A stretch of 64,000 bases of DNA from Coenobita brevimanus (GCA_032717465.1 CM064715.1:40295159-40359158), one strand, 5' to 3'. Counted from the first letter of the stretch, positions 34,735-46,527 are shown. Notes: a model not told the origin generated them from the letters alone. Numbers and translations: made by a program.

Positions 34735-35330
34735 TCTAACCCCTCCAGTTCGAAGAATCAAGTCAAAGCTCAGTAAAATAGTTTGAAGGCAGTAAGAATA
34801 TGATAAAAGTGAGATACTTGAACTGAAGGGGTTAATATTACATTTCTCTCCAAACTGTGACAGTCGCAGGAGGAGAAAAGAGTTCATTTACCGTCTCATG
34901 TTGACCTTTCTCTAATATTTTCTAGGTAAGGACAAGCAGTTTTATTCAGCTAAGAGTGAATCAACGGAAACTTGGAGTATAAATAGTGATGCCACACCGT
35001 CTCAAGATGGAGAGAACTCATATATTCTAATCCTGATAACGCCAGCCGACTTCATTCGTATACGAGTCAATCACAGGAGCCTGAGAGTATTAACCTCCCT
35101 TCACTACGAGTAATCTTCCCTTGGTTGAAAAAAAAAAAAAAAAATCTGGATACAAGAGGAATCAGATCAAGAAGACGTCATCGTACTCATGGGTTTAATA
35201 AGACTGTTTCTAACCCCTTCTGTAAGATGGATCCCTTAAAATAGAAACATTCTGGATGTAGCAAGAACAAAACGAAGAGGATTTCGTCGGAATGAAAGAG
35301 TTAAGAAATGTTATAGACGATTTACTCTAA
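34735..35330. repeat. Chain of ~100-bp dispersed repeats
   Basis: A unit at about 34738-34835 starts TAACCCCTCCAGTTCGAA and ends TTGAACTGAAGGGGTTAA, near-perfect inverted ends. Further units at 34925-35110 (CAGTTTTATTCAGCTAAGAG) and 35213-35310 (CTAACCCCTTCTGTAAG ... GAATGAAAGAGTTAAG) follow. Confidence 0.6.
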
Positions 35331-35950
35331 TTTGACTGAAAACTGTCAGCTCTCCATCTTGAATGCTGAAGTGTAGCAACATATTAACACTATACTATGA
35401 TGCTAGTCGCGAAAAAGTGCTATGGAAAGGAAATAGAGCCGTATTGTTCTCGTTTTTTTGCCACTGACCTAAATAGAATAAGCTACAAATGAATGAGAAT
35501 CTGGTTCCAGATAAAGTAAAAGGACCATAGCCGATCTGGATAAATAATACGAGTATTTGACACTTTCAGCGATGATATTTTCACAGCACTCTCATGCAAT
35601 GCTATGTATACATTTATTAGTGTTATTCAGGTTGTTGCAGTCGGAAGAAGGGTTATATCAGAACTGGAATAATTCTTTAATGCTCGTAGGCGTTCTGTCA
35701 TTTGAAATTTTGCGCTTTCATTTCAAAGTGCAGGAAAAATTGTTCAAATGGTAGAATTTACTCACATCCTGAAGAACGCGTTTATTATCAAGATTCAATA
35801 GCTCTGACTCGACTAGGACCCTCTTCAGTCAGACCAACTTTGTTACCTGCGGCGAAGACAGCCGGTTTATAATTGGTACACTTTTTTTTTTTTTTTTTTT
35901 TCCTCCTTCAAGAAAGCTTCGAATATCTGCTTTTGGAAAGCTATGAGTGA
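35331..35950. other. No gene seen
   Basis: AT-rich, with a T22 run at about 35881-35902. A short frame at 35557-35754 has no recognisable features. Confidence 0.45.
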
Positions 35951-36235
35951 TTTCTCTTATGAAATATAAAGTTCCTCAGCTTGAAATTTTGAGCTGATCT
36001 AACATGTCACTTGTTGCTTCGGCAGCTGTTGCGTCATTTGACGCATCAGCTGACTATTAGGCGATTCTCACTTGCGGCTTTAAAGAGGCAGTTTAGTGAC
36101 TTCCTTATGAAAATACAGAGTTGTTCAGCTTGAAATCTGAGTTGATATGACATGTCAACTGTTGGATCAGCTGATGCACCAGCTGATTAGTTAGCAGTTT
36201 TCAGTTTTGGCCGTAAGGAGACATTTTAACAAAAC
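35951..36235 (+). repeat. ~146-bp tandem duplication
   Basis: CTCTTATGAAATATAAAG / CAGCTTGAAATTTTGAGCTG / ACATGTCACTTGTTG at 35954 recurs at about 36100 as CCTTATGAAAATACAGAG / CAGCTTGAAATCTGAGTTG / ACATGTCAACTGTTG. Both units contain CATCAGCTGA-like palindromes. Confidence 0.55.
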
Positions 36236-36993
36236 AATTTCACATAGTCCATGAGTTTCAAAGACAGAAACTTTTAAAAATTAGCTGCAGTAGTTTCGCC
36301 GCAGGTCTATGAAGGCAGGCTCTTCTTGTTTTAGCTTGATAATATGCGCATTTTTTTTTTTTTTTTAGAGTTTAGTTTCTTGCTACCGCCAGGTAATTAT
36401 ATTCACCTTTAATAAGACCTCGTAGTAGAGGCATAGAAAAAAAAAAAATTGAAAAAACAATATATTAACTTTTTCTAAACCGTGATGTCTTTCTTATTCT
36501 GTTCAAGCCATTGCAAAATTATTTTATTCAGCTCTCGGGCGACCCATCTCCTTGAAGTGATTAAGTACAAGGAGATTCAACCCCTTCAGCCCGAAAACGT
36601 AATTTTCATTGTTCCAGGTAATGTCAGAATGATTTACTGAGCTTAGGAGATCCTGCTCTAGTTGAAGCTGTTGACGAAGGCTATATCGACCTCACACCTT
36701 TCAATAATACTCTCCGGAGCTGAATGAAGCATGTAGAGATAGCAGAAATGTACTGGTGAAAATGTTAACCCCAAGATCACGAGGACGTCAGCTTGGTCTT
36801 ATTCTTGCTATTTACAGGCTATACGGCTTACCTTAGGAGAGACTTATCGAACTGGATGGGTAAGAAAGAACCTTCATTAATCCCTTCATTACCAAGTGGC
36901 TTACCTAATTTGCATAAAATCATCGATAGCAACAGTAATAAGCTAACGAAGACGTCACAGCATTCGAGGGACAATGCTGCACCAAGTTCAACT

Positions 36994-37035
<42 letters not shown>

Positions 37036-37200
37036 GCAGCAAGCGTGTGAGATTATTACCTCATGAGGCTGGGGACGCACAGAATGGTTCGACATTCTCA
37101 CTCTGGCAGAATTCTCGTGAGCAGCAAGGTGTAAATGAGGACCTGCTGACTCTGACCTTAGTAAACAGGGCTAGAAGTGTCACTGAATAACGGCAGAATG
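36236..37200. other. No gene seen; repeat copies and CT tract
   Basis: Contains AAGGGGTTAA-type repeat fragments near 36576 (CAACCCCTTCAGCCCGAA) and 36880, and (CT)n at 36999-37031. A weak open frame at 36793-37050 has no recognised domain. Confidence 0.45.
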
Positions 37201-37207
37201 TGCAAAA

Positions 37208-37296
37208 ACATCATCATCATCATCATCATCATCACCACCATCATCATCATTATCATCACCATCATTATCACTGTCATTATTATCATTATCCACATT
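37208..37296. repeat. (ATC)n microsatellite
   Basis: Imperfect ATC/ATT repeats. Confidence 0.85.
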
Positions 37297-37489
37297 GCGC
37301 TTACCGTCTCTGTAGCTATAAACATGGAGTGGGTGAGATCGAAAAACAGGATGGAAAATAGACACGTAAGAAACACACATATTACTCTAAGTCACAGTAA
37401 TATTTTAAGGCTATTAGAAATTTTGCCTTTAGAGGAGCATCAGTTGAAAGGAAGAAAAACATCGACTCACACACACACACACACAATTT

Positions 37490-37490
<1 letters not shown>

Positions 37491-37588
<98 letters not shown>

Positions 37589-37792
37589 CAGTATATATTA
37601 TGGCTCCTGGAGGTTTAGTGGGTAATTGCGGCGCTCCAATCGGACTGAGTGGGTGAAGGTTTATATCCAAGGGGTGGTCGGGGTTTATTGCTCACGTAAT
37701 GCCACTCAGGGATGAGTGAGGCTGGTCTTAAATGTCAAGACCAACTTGCCTAGCCCCGGGCTCCCACGCTCCTCGGGGCAACATAGGATTGG

Positions 37793-37856
<64 letters not shown>
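37491..37856 (+). mobile_element. SINE-like insert (37597-37796) inside TA microsatellite
   Basis: TA tracts at about 37493-37583 and 37797-37854 enclose about 200 bp of unique sequence. Its start, GGAGGTTTAGTGGGTAATTG, resembles a tRNA A-box region and GGTTTATATCC at about 37658 matches the B box GGTTCRANNCC at most positions, suggesting a tRNA-derived SINE. The 3' end GGATTGGATGATG runs into the TA tract. Only one copy is seen here. Confidence 0.4.
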
Positions 37857-37857
<1 letters not shown>

Positions 37858-37869
37858 CCCGGCATTCAC

Positions 37870-38140
37870 TCATAACTTTGATATCCAACCCCCACACAAT
37901 CTCTATCTCTTACTCCTCACTAACACCTCACACAATCTCATTCCTTCTCTCACTCTTAATTATTCCCTCACACAATTTCATCATCTCTCACTCTTCACTA
38001 ACCCCTCACGCAATCTCATCCTCTCTCACTCCTCACTAACCCCTCATACAGTCTCATTCCTTCTCTCACTCTTCACTATTCCCTGACACAATCTCATCAT
38101 CTCTCACCCTTCACTAACCCCTCACACACTCAACCTCTCT
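37870..38140 (-). repeat. ~38-bp minisatellite, inverse of the 27.7-kb array
   Basis: CACACAATCTCATC...CTCTCACTCCTCACTAACCCCT repeats about six times. Its reverse complement (GATGAGATTGTGTG / AGGGGTTAGTGAGGAGTGAGAG) is the unit at 27640-27900. Confidence 0.7.
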
Positions 38141-39940
38141 CACTCCTCATGCACAACAACATCCCTCCTCCTCCTCTCACACACAGTCACCCTTCCACAC
38201 GCACACCCACACCCACAACCTTCTCCCTTTCACACACATTCATACCCCTCCCACTGTCACACGAGCACCAACACACCTACACCCCTCACCCTCTCACACA
38301 TACTGACACCCCTCTCCCTTTTACACACACTCACACCTCTGTCCCCCTCACTCACAGCTGCACCCCCGCATCCTCTCACACAAAGGCACACAACTCTCTC
38401 TCTCACACATAGCCACACCCCCTCCCTCTCACACACGCCCACACCCGTCTCCCTCACACACAGAGCCACACCCCTTACCATCTCACACACAAAGCTACAT
38501 CCCTCCAGCGCCTACGCATGCAAGTACAGCCCCCACCCCCTCTCTCTCTCCTTCTCTCTCTCTCTCTCTCTCTGTGCACGTTACTTCTGATATTGCTGTA
38601 ATTTCCTCAACTCTTTCATCCTCATCCCTTCTTTTATGTCCAAAATATCTCAACTTTCCTTGTCGTCCCTAATCCTTTTTTCCTGTTCGTTTCTTTTTAT
38701 TATTATTTTTTTCATTATTTGCCCTCTTTCTCTCAACTCTTTCTGATTGTCCTTCGAAACTATCCTACATTTTTTTCCCCAAGTCCCTTCATCTATTGCT
38801 TTTGTTTCTCGTCTCTTTCCTCAGCATCGTGTTTTTCCAGCCCCTTAGTGTCGATATTTTCCAGCTTCCGTCTTTCCGTCCTCTCTAATTTCCTCTTTCG
38901 TGTTACTTCTTTCTGTAATTACCTCCTAAGTTCCTCTCGTACAGACTTTCACATCTCGTAGTTGTCCATTATTTTTTATCCTTCCTCTTCTCTCCAGTTT
39001 CTCTTCCCTTTTACAATCCCCATTCTCTTTTTCCTTTGTCCTTTTCCTTCACTGTTTTTTTTTTCTTTTCTTCCCGCCACTTTTTTTCATTCGTTTTCCC
39101 CCCACATCTTTTCTCCTCTTTCCATCCATCTCCTTTTCCTCCTTTCTCTTCCCTAATTCCTTACTACTTCCCTCTTAGCTTTTCTCATCTGTTATACTCT
39201 TTCATATCCCATCTCATCATCTTCCTCCACAACTTCTTTCCTGTCGTCTTATCTCCTTACTTTTTTCTCTTCCTTTATATTTCTCCTGAGCTTCGTTCTC
39301 TTCATTCCTCCTCCTTATCAACTCCTCTTCTCTGATTATCAATGCATTACGTTTTTCTCCACTTCCTACTTCTCTCTAAGCTACTCTCTTTCTTTTGCCC
39401 CATCCACGAAATCATCTCCATATTTCCTTCCCTACTCTTTCTCTCCAACTCATCCTTTTTACTCTTCCTCCTCACCTTCCCTACCCTGTTCTATCCCTCC
39501 TCTCCCCTCTCCTCAACTTCCCTTCCCTTCCCTCCCGAGCTTCCTTCTTTTTCCTCCTCTCCCACACCAGCTATTCGTTCCCCTTTCATACTTCTAAGGT
39601 TCTCTTCCTGCCTCTTCTTTTCTCCTCTCTTCAACTTCCTCAGAAACTTCTTTTCGTCTCTTCCTGCCAGACTCCTTCTTCTTCCCTCCATTTCATCTCT
39701 AGTTCTTTTTCCTTTCCCATGAGTCCTCAGCATCCACTCCTCTCCCCACCTGTATCTCTCCAATCCTCATTATCCATTCCATTTTCCTTTCCATCCCTCC
39801 CCTAACTACTTTCTCTTCCCTTTTCTCTCCTTCCTGTCTTCTGTCCTCGTCGTCTTCCTTTCCAACTTCTCCCTTCCCATCCTCCCTACTTCCCTTCCAT
39901 CATCTCTTCCATCCCCATCTTCCAAGCCGTCTAATATTAC
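38141..39940. repeat. 1.8-kb pyrimidine-rich block
   Basis: CACACCC-rich up to 38520, then CT/TTCC-rich to about 39930. Long Phe/Ser/Leu/Pro frames are produced by composition. No exon is evident. Confidence 0.7.
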
Positions 39941-40020
39941 TTTCTGAGAACTTGATGTGGAGTTACTTTAAGAAGATAAAACCATCTCCTGCGACTCCTG
40001 TTTGAGGGCTTCTGGCTGTT

Positions 40021-40042
40021 GGAGAGAGAGAGAGAGAGAGAG
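40021..40042. repeat. (GA)n next to (CT)n, short palindrome
   Basis: GAGAGAG followed at 40043 by TCTCTCTCTC, able to fold back. Confidence 0.75.
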
Positions 40043-40074
40043 AGTCTCTCTCTCTCTCAGTCTCTCTGTATGCT

Positions 40075-41395
40075 AGCTAACTAACGCAAAAAATTTTATC
40101 CGTCTTGACGAAACTTGGTGGAAGAGTGGAGGGACGGTTACTGTAGAAACTTCTTTTTTTTTTTAGCATGATAGGTCAAAGGTCAAGGTCACAGGGCTAG
40201 GTCAAACAGTGATGTAGCAAAATCAGCCTAAACAGTTTTGATCCAAGTTTGGCCACTCCTGGGGGAAGGGTTTAAGGTATGGCAAGAATGAAGTGATTTA
40301 ATTTTGAGAACAGTCTAAGGTCAAGGTCGAAGGGCAAGGTCAAAATTCTATCCATGTGTGTGATTGTCAACAAAATGGCTCAAGAAGTTTTAGACTGATA
40401 TCAAACAAACATGATGGAATGGGTGAGGTTCAGTCAAGGAGTAAACCCACTTTTATTTCTTTTTAACAACAGGTCAAAGTCACAGGGCAAGTCGGCCTAC
40501 AAAGTTTTTTATTTAGTTTAGAACAAACATTGTGGAATAGTTATGGATAAGACAAGAATAATAAGATTCTGTTTTAAGACAGATCAGTCAAAAGTCATCA
40601 CAGGGAAAGGTCAGAGGCCAAGGTTACAAGGCATGTTCAACTCAAACAGTTCTTATCTCATATGAACCAAGTTAGTGAAATGGTTAAGGGTCAGGCAAGA
40701 ACAATGGGATTAAAATTTTGTGAACAATAAGTTAAAGGTCAAGGTTCTAGGACAAGGTAACCCTGTGCCAGTGTGTAAGCTAAATAACTAAAACAATTTT
40801 GATCAGATTTGGACCAAACTTGGTGCATTAGTTTACTTTCACCCAAAAGGTTGACCTGTTGTTTTTTAGAACATTGGTTAAGATCAAGGTCACATGGCAA
40901 GGTCATCTTGAACAGATTTTATTTGATGTAAACTAATCTATCTGTCTATATACCTAGGCTGCTTCCCCCAAGGAAAGGGAGGTAGCTGAGACAGGACGAC
41001 ACACTCCCAGTTTACTTATCCGCTCAAACACATTCATTCGCATCTTAACCCCCAAAGGGAGAAGGGACAGTTCCTTACCGCTAAAACTAAACTAAACTTT
41101 GTGGAAATGTTCGGGTTAAAACAAGGATAAAGAGATTCGGTTTTGAGAAAACTACTTCAAAGGTGTAGGTCTCAATGGAATGTCAATTGTCAGGGTCAAT
41201 GGGCAAAATTAGTTCAATTTTGTTTTTTATTTAAACCAAACTTGGAGGAAGGGTTAACGGTTAGGCAAGAATGAATTCGATTCTGATAGTAATCTGTCGA
41301 AGGTCAAATCACAGGGTGATGACAAACATTCGGACCTTAGGCCAGATGGTTGGTAGAAGTGGGTGTTGTATTCTGTGTATGCCCCTTCTAGTTTA
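40075..41395 (+). repeat. AGGTCA-bearing repeat array, plus orientation
   Basis: Around eight degenerate units of about 130-190 bp. Each has a TTTTGAGAACA-like lead, a GGTCAAAGGTCAAGGTCAC core (best at 40175-40192; others near 40318, 40472, 40608, 40735, 40870, 41293), an ACAGGGCAAGGTCA follow-on, and an ACCAAACTTGGTGGAAGGGTTA block. A minus-oriented repeat fragment (ATACCTAGGCTGCTTCCCCC...) interrupts it at 40962-41090. Confidence 0.7.
40962..41090 (-). mobile_element. SINE-like repeat S2, fragment
   Basis: TACCTAGGCTGCTTCCCCCA through CGCATCTTAACCCCCAAAGG matches 63870-64000 (same orientation) and the reverse strand of 52170-52330. Confidence 0.7.
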
Positions 41396-41409
41396 TATAA
41401 AGTCTGCAC

Positions 41410-41760
41410 ACAACATTCTCACAATGCTTCCCAAGTTTCTGCATAAGTGATATTCTCATTCTTACCCATACATTTTACTTTGTCGTCGATACCAGCTGCA
41501 CGAGATAGTTCTAAAAGACCTGCATTATGCCAGGGAAGGACACCACTCACAAAACCTCTTTCACTTTTAGCGTCCTGTGCAGTGAGATCTTCTGTCCTAG
41601 GTATTTGTTCTGACTCTGTTCTTCTTGTACAATCATAATTTCGACCTGCACTGGTTATAATACAAGAATTTTCGTTTCGCCTCCATATCGCTAACAAGTC
41701 CAGGGATTTCGTCTAGTCTAGCTTCAGGATGAACAAGAACACATCTCTTGCTTCGTTTGT
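41410..41760 (-). pseudogene. Unidentified coding-like remnant
   Basis: On the minus strand one frame from about 41760 reads KRCVLVHPEARLDEIPGLVS and DMEAKRKFLYYNQCRSK to a stop at about 41640. A second frame (41419-41697) continues with IPRTEDLTAQDAKSERGFVS, GVLPWHNAGLLELSRAAGID and ITYAETWEAL to a stop. Composition and residue mix look protein-like in both halves, with one frameshift between them near 41640. I do not recognise the family; it may be part of a transposon or an eroded exon. Confidence 0.35.
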
Positions 41761-42052
41761 CTTTTGGGAAGGAGGTCTCTAGATTTCAAACCACGAACTT
41801 TCCTATTTTGAACGTTTGCATTTCCTGTAGTTAACCCTCACTGTTACTTTCTTCTGCTTGGTATTCCGTAACTAAGTCGACCCAGTATAGCATATCTATT
41901 ACTGACTCCAGTAAAACAGGCATCTTGGAGAGGGCATGGCTTGTGACAATTTTTGATCCCTCTGAACTGGTTTGTACTCAGGAGGAGAGGGTGGGAAGTG
42001 CTCGTGGCTTTGCAAAGATGGAGTGGAGATGTGCAGGGGGTGAGAAGCGCGC

Positions 42053-42320
<268 letters not shown>

Positions 42321-43136
42321 GAAGCAAAGAAAGAAAAATACTGAGGAAGTGACGTAAAGAAAAACATGCAGGTCAGAGTGAGTGAAAGGTGAGGGGTTGA
42401 AAGAAAGAGGCTAGTGGTGGGGGTAAAGAGAAAAAAAATGAAAGTGCTAGTTTAGAAAGTGAAAAGAAAATTGTAAGAAGAGAGGTAAAAAAAACACGAT
42501 AAAAACAAAATAAATTACAATAAGCGAATGTGAAGAAAAAAAATGAAGATAAGAGCTAAACGAAGGCAACGATGTCATGGAAAGGATTAAATCGAAGAAG
42601 GCCGCGGCGGCAAAAAAAAAAAAGGTCAGAAAAGATAAAAACGAAAATAAAGAAGAAAGCTATTGAGGGTAAGACTTGAAACAGGGAAGAAGTATACCTA
42701 GGATGGAAGTGAGAGGAAGGAGGCTTTGAAAGAAAAAGGGAGTCAAAGAAGAAGAAAAGTGAGAAAGCGAAAATTTGAAAAAAAAAAAACTTGTGAAAAC
42801 CGGTACTGCAAGGAGCGTTAAAAAGAAAATCGAGGAACAAAAATCAGGAGGAAATAACAAATTATGGAAATGAAGAAAGAGCTGAAGGGTACGGTGATAA
42901 AAATAGAGAGCGAAATGATGAGTATTACAGCTAAAGGGCTTCATGGAGGTACAGACCAGGAAAAACTCGGAATTTTAAAAATGCTTTAAAGAAATCACGC
43001 GAAATGACTGCGGCACCCTCTGGCAATTACCTGATGTTTGGCATTGTATGTTGATTTTTTGAGGATTTTTTTTACTATTTTATATACAGTATTTCTTATT
43101 TCTTGCAAGGTATGTAATTTTTATGAAGGAAACTGC
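42321..43136. other. Purine-rich non-coding DNA, no gene seen
   Basis: AAG/GAA-rich on the + strand up to about 42950, then AT-rich. No exon or repeat boundary identified. Confidence 0.5.

Positions 43137-43220
<84 letters not shown>
43137..43220. repeat. (CT)n-(AT)n microsatellite, insertion site of element 2
   Basis: CT units to 43180 and AT units to 43220; the AT tract resumes at 48591 after element 2. Confidence 0.95.
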
Positions 43221-43224
<4 letters not shown>

Positions 43225-44008
43225 ACGGAACAGAGAAAGATAATGTACACTTTAAGTGAGAATACGAAGAGTCACTACTGTCCCGTAAAGTTCCAGGTTC
43301 AAAACAAAAGAGTTAGGTAAAATTACAAGTTAAAGTTTAATGCTTAAACTAACAACAAAACATTCAGGACTCATAAGGATAATGTAATGGCAAATAAACA
43401 GGTTAAATATATGGTTAACTGCAATAGCCTCTATTAACACGAAATTAGCAAGAGTAAATTTATCTAAGTCAGCCCTGATAAAATGAGATACCAGATAATA
43501 CTCAGTGAATGCCAGATAAATTATTACAGATACAAACTATTATCAAAAATGTCTGACAAAGAACCCTACACAAATTACAAAAACTTCATTAGGCCTACAA
43601 ATTAAACTTATGCTATACAGTACAAGAACAAAATGCAACAGTTATACTCAAATTACACACAGCTGCTAGATGTTTGGAGATTTCTTGAGCACTCACAATA
43701 ATAATATCTGTACAGGGGAGGACAGAGATGTGAACAAAATGAGGAGCAGATCTAAGTGGCAATGATGCAGAGATTGAGCTCATTATATAGGGGCCAGCAG
43801 AGCCTGATACAACTTGTAAGAAGGACACGCAAATGAAGCCACGGGGACAAAGAGATGAAAATCCCGCAAAGTATAACAGAGAGAACGATTTACTCTACTA
43901 TAACGGTAGAAGGGGGGGACTGAGGCAGAACACGCTCGTGATCAAACATGCAGCACACTGTGCGTTAAAAATTACACAAAGGATGATGAAATCATAGGCT
44001 ATGTAACA
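43221..44008 (-). repeat. 3' LTR of element 2
   Basis: 788 bp, TGTTACGG...ATGTAACA. A minus-strand CTATATAA TATA-like box lies at 43783-43790. Confidence 0.95.
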
Positions 44009-45864
44009 CCTCCCCACAAAGAAAAAAGAAATTTACAAAGGAAATTTCTTATTACTCTAAAACAATCTGTACATGGCATTACAGAACATGCAAATGTCTT
44101 TCCTAATGTTACAAAACATGAGATCTCCCTAGCACGTTCAGTCATAGGTACTTGCCAGTATCCCTTTAACAAATCAAACTTACTTATGTACCTAGCCTTT
44201 CCGATCTTGTCTATGCAATCTTCCACACGAGGGAGAGGGTAAGTGTCTGTTTTGGTTATCTGATTAACACGTCTGTAGTCAATGCAAAGCCTCTGTGACC
44301 CACCTGGCTTAGGGACTAGAGTGACAGGAGAACTCCACTCGCTCTGACAGGGCTCAATCATCTTGTGGTCCAACAGGTAGCCAAGCTCCTTCTGGATGAG
44401 AGGAACTTTCACTGGGTTCACAAGGTAAGGAGGCAATTTAATTGGCTTTGCGTCTCCAACATCGACATCATGCATCAACACAGTGGTTCTTCCTGGAGTG
44501 GCACGGAACACTTGCGGGTACTCCTGCAGTAATGCCGAAAACTCCTGCCTTTCCTTGGGAGGTAGATGAGAAAGCTTAGTCTGGAGATCATTCATGATAT
44601 CAGGATTCTTCCCCAAACTATCACTCAGGCTCATACTGCATGGGAGAGCTTCACTTGCAGACTCAGGTGGAACAGCTACAGTGCAGACTGGATTATTTTC
44701 GTCCCGCCTGTGATATAACTTTAGCATGTTGATGTGACATAGTTGCTTGCTCTTTCTACGATCTGGTGTGGCGATGACATAGTTGACATCACTGAGTTTC
44801 TTCTCCACGAAATAAGGACCACTAAACTTGGCTTGAAGAGGTTGCCCATGAACTGGTAGCAGAATCAAAACCTGATCTCCTGGCTGAAAGTGGCGTAACC
44901 TGGACTTCTTATCATACCAAGTCTTCATCTTCTCCTGAGCAGCTCCTAAATTCTCTCTCGCCAGCTGTAAAGCAGTGGACAGCCGTTCTTTGAACTTCAT
45001 CACATACTCCAGCAGGTTGACGTCATCTTCCTCCGACAGCCAGCATTCCTTGAGTAACTTATGGGGTCCTCTTACTTCATGGCCAAACAGTAGTTCAAAA
45101 GGTGAGAAGCCCAGTGATTCATTTGGAGATTCTCTTGCGGCAAACACAACGAATGGAAGACCTTTATCCCAGTCTTTCTGATGTTCCAAACAGTATTTCT
45201 TGAGCATCGATTTGAGTGTTTGATGATATCTCTCCAACGCTCCTTGGGTCTGGGGATGGTAAGCTGAAGACGTGATCTGGGTGATGCCCAACTCTTTCAG
45301 AGACTGCTTGAAAACATTCGACATGAAATTACTTCCCCGGTCTGACTGTACCTCCTTGGGCAGACCAAACTTTGTGAAGAACCCTAGCATTTCCTTAACC
45401 ACGTTCTTTGCTGAGATATTTCTAAGTGGAATGGCTTCAGGATAACGAGTAGCCATATCAATCAGGGTCAACACATAAGAAAATCCTGAAGAAGTCTTAG
45501 GAAGAGGGCCCACAATATCCACCAACACACGGGTGAAAGGCGCCTCAAAAGGAGGAATGGGAACTAGAGGTGCAACCTTTTCGGTCTGATTACACTTCCC
45601 CACAACTTGACAGGTGTGACAAGACTTACAATACCAGGAAACATCCCTGAAGATACCTGGCCAGTAGAAGTGTTTCAAAATGCGTGCCACAGTCTTCCTC
45701 ACTCCAAGGTGTCCTGCCAAACTGGAATCATGAGCCACTCGAATGATATCCTGCCTACAAACACGAGGGATGACAACTTGATGTACAACCTCCCATTCAC
45801 AGTCGGCTGATGCTGTTGGGGTCTCCACTTCCTCATAAGTACTCCTGACTTTACATAATAACAA
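43999..45864 (-). pseudogene. Element 2 pol: integrase and truncated RT
   Basis: Residues counted from 45864. Integrase zinc module H45, H52, C79, C82; catalytic core D116, D175 and E211 with 35 residues between the last two; a GPY/F module (PLQAKFSGPYFVE) ending QLCHINMLKLYH. RT follows: AKPIKLPPYLVNPVKVPLIQ, SEWSSPVTLVPKPGG, LCIDYRRVNQITKTDTYPLP, SKFDLLKGYWQVPMTERARE (motif A). After about residue 580 the similarity fades (FACSVMPCTD), and the frame ends inside the LTR at 43999. YxDD and RNase H are absent, so about 1 kb was deleted between motif A/B and the polypurine tract. The integrase itself looks intact. Confidence 0.88.
44009..44017 (-). other. Polypurine tract of element 2
   Basis: On the minus strand GTGGGGAGG abuts the TGTTACAT-side edge of the 3' LTR. 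Confidence 0.6.
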
Positions 45865-46292
45865 GTAGAAGCACCGGCTGACTCTTCTTCACTGTAAGCA
45901 GAGTTAGCTAGACCTTTCAACTCAGGGTCAGCAACCTGCAACTCAACCAACTCTTGACGAGACAAATTATCAACACTACGGGGTACTGCCTCATCTGGTG
46001 AGTGGTCCAAATTAGCAAGAAAAGTGTCAGCTAGGATAACATCATCATCATCATTATCCTCTAAATCACCAGTAACTTTAGACTTAGCCCTAGTGACAGC
46101 ACATGCAGGGAACACATCAGGGACATCACAATCCTGGGACACAGCCACTGGCTCACTAGACAACTGAGGAGCTGGACACACTTGACTTCCACCAATATCA
46201 TTTCCAAGTAAGAAAGTTACACCTGACATTGGGAGTGTCTCAACCAACCCAACCATAACGGAACCATTAACAAAACCAGACTCTAAATTCAC
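45699..46292 (-). pseudogene. Element 2 pol: protease end and linker
   Basis: In a frame different from both neighbours: MNLESGFVNGSVMVGLVETL, VTFLLGNDIGG (the protease C-terminal signature, parallel to LLGNDLAG of element 1), an acidic linker with PACAVTRAKSK, then YYVKSGVLMRKWRPQ before the frame drifts away. The counterpart in element 1 is continuous, so indels lie near 46280 and 45850. Confidence 0.75.
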
Positions 46293-46527
46293 TCTGCACA
46301 GAGGGACAGAGAAAGTAATTATTCCCTACACCTTGTAAGATTACAGTTTCATCAGAGGAATTAACATTAGAGCCTAGAACACTGGTCAGCATAAGGGATT
46401 GGCAAGCACCTGTATCACGATATATTTTAACTGATTTCCTGTCATTACTGTCCAGAGGACTGACAAAACCATCAGACAGGAAATTAGCACATGAACTCTT
46501 GAGAGTGTCACCCACGTTACTGCTCAA
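46267..46527 (-). pseudogene. Element 2 pol: protease active-site part
   Basis: Contains KIYRDTGACQSLM, an aspartic protease active site (DTGA), in the same frame as Gag but separated from it by stops between 46606 and 46527. The protein would process Gag-Pol; here it is split from its C-terminal half. Confidence 0.75.
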
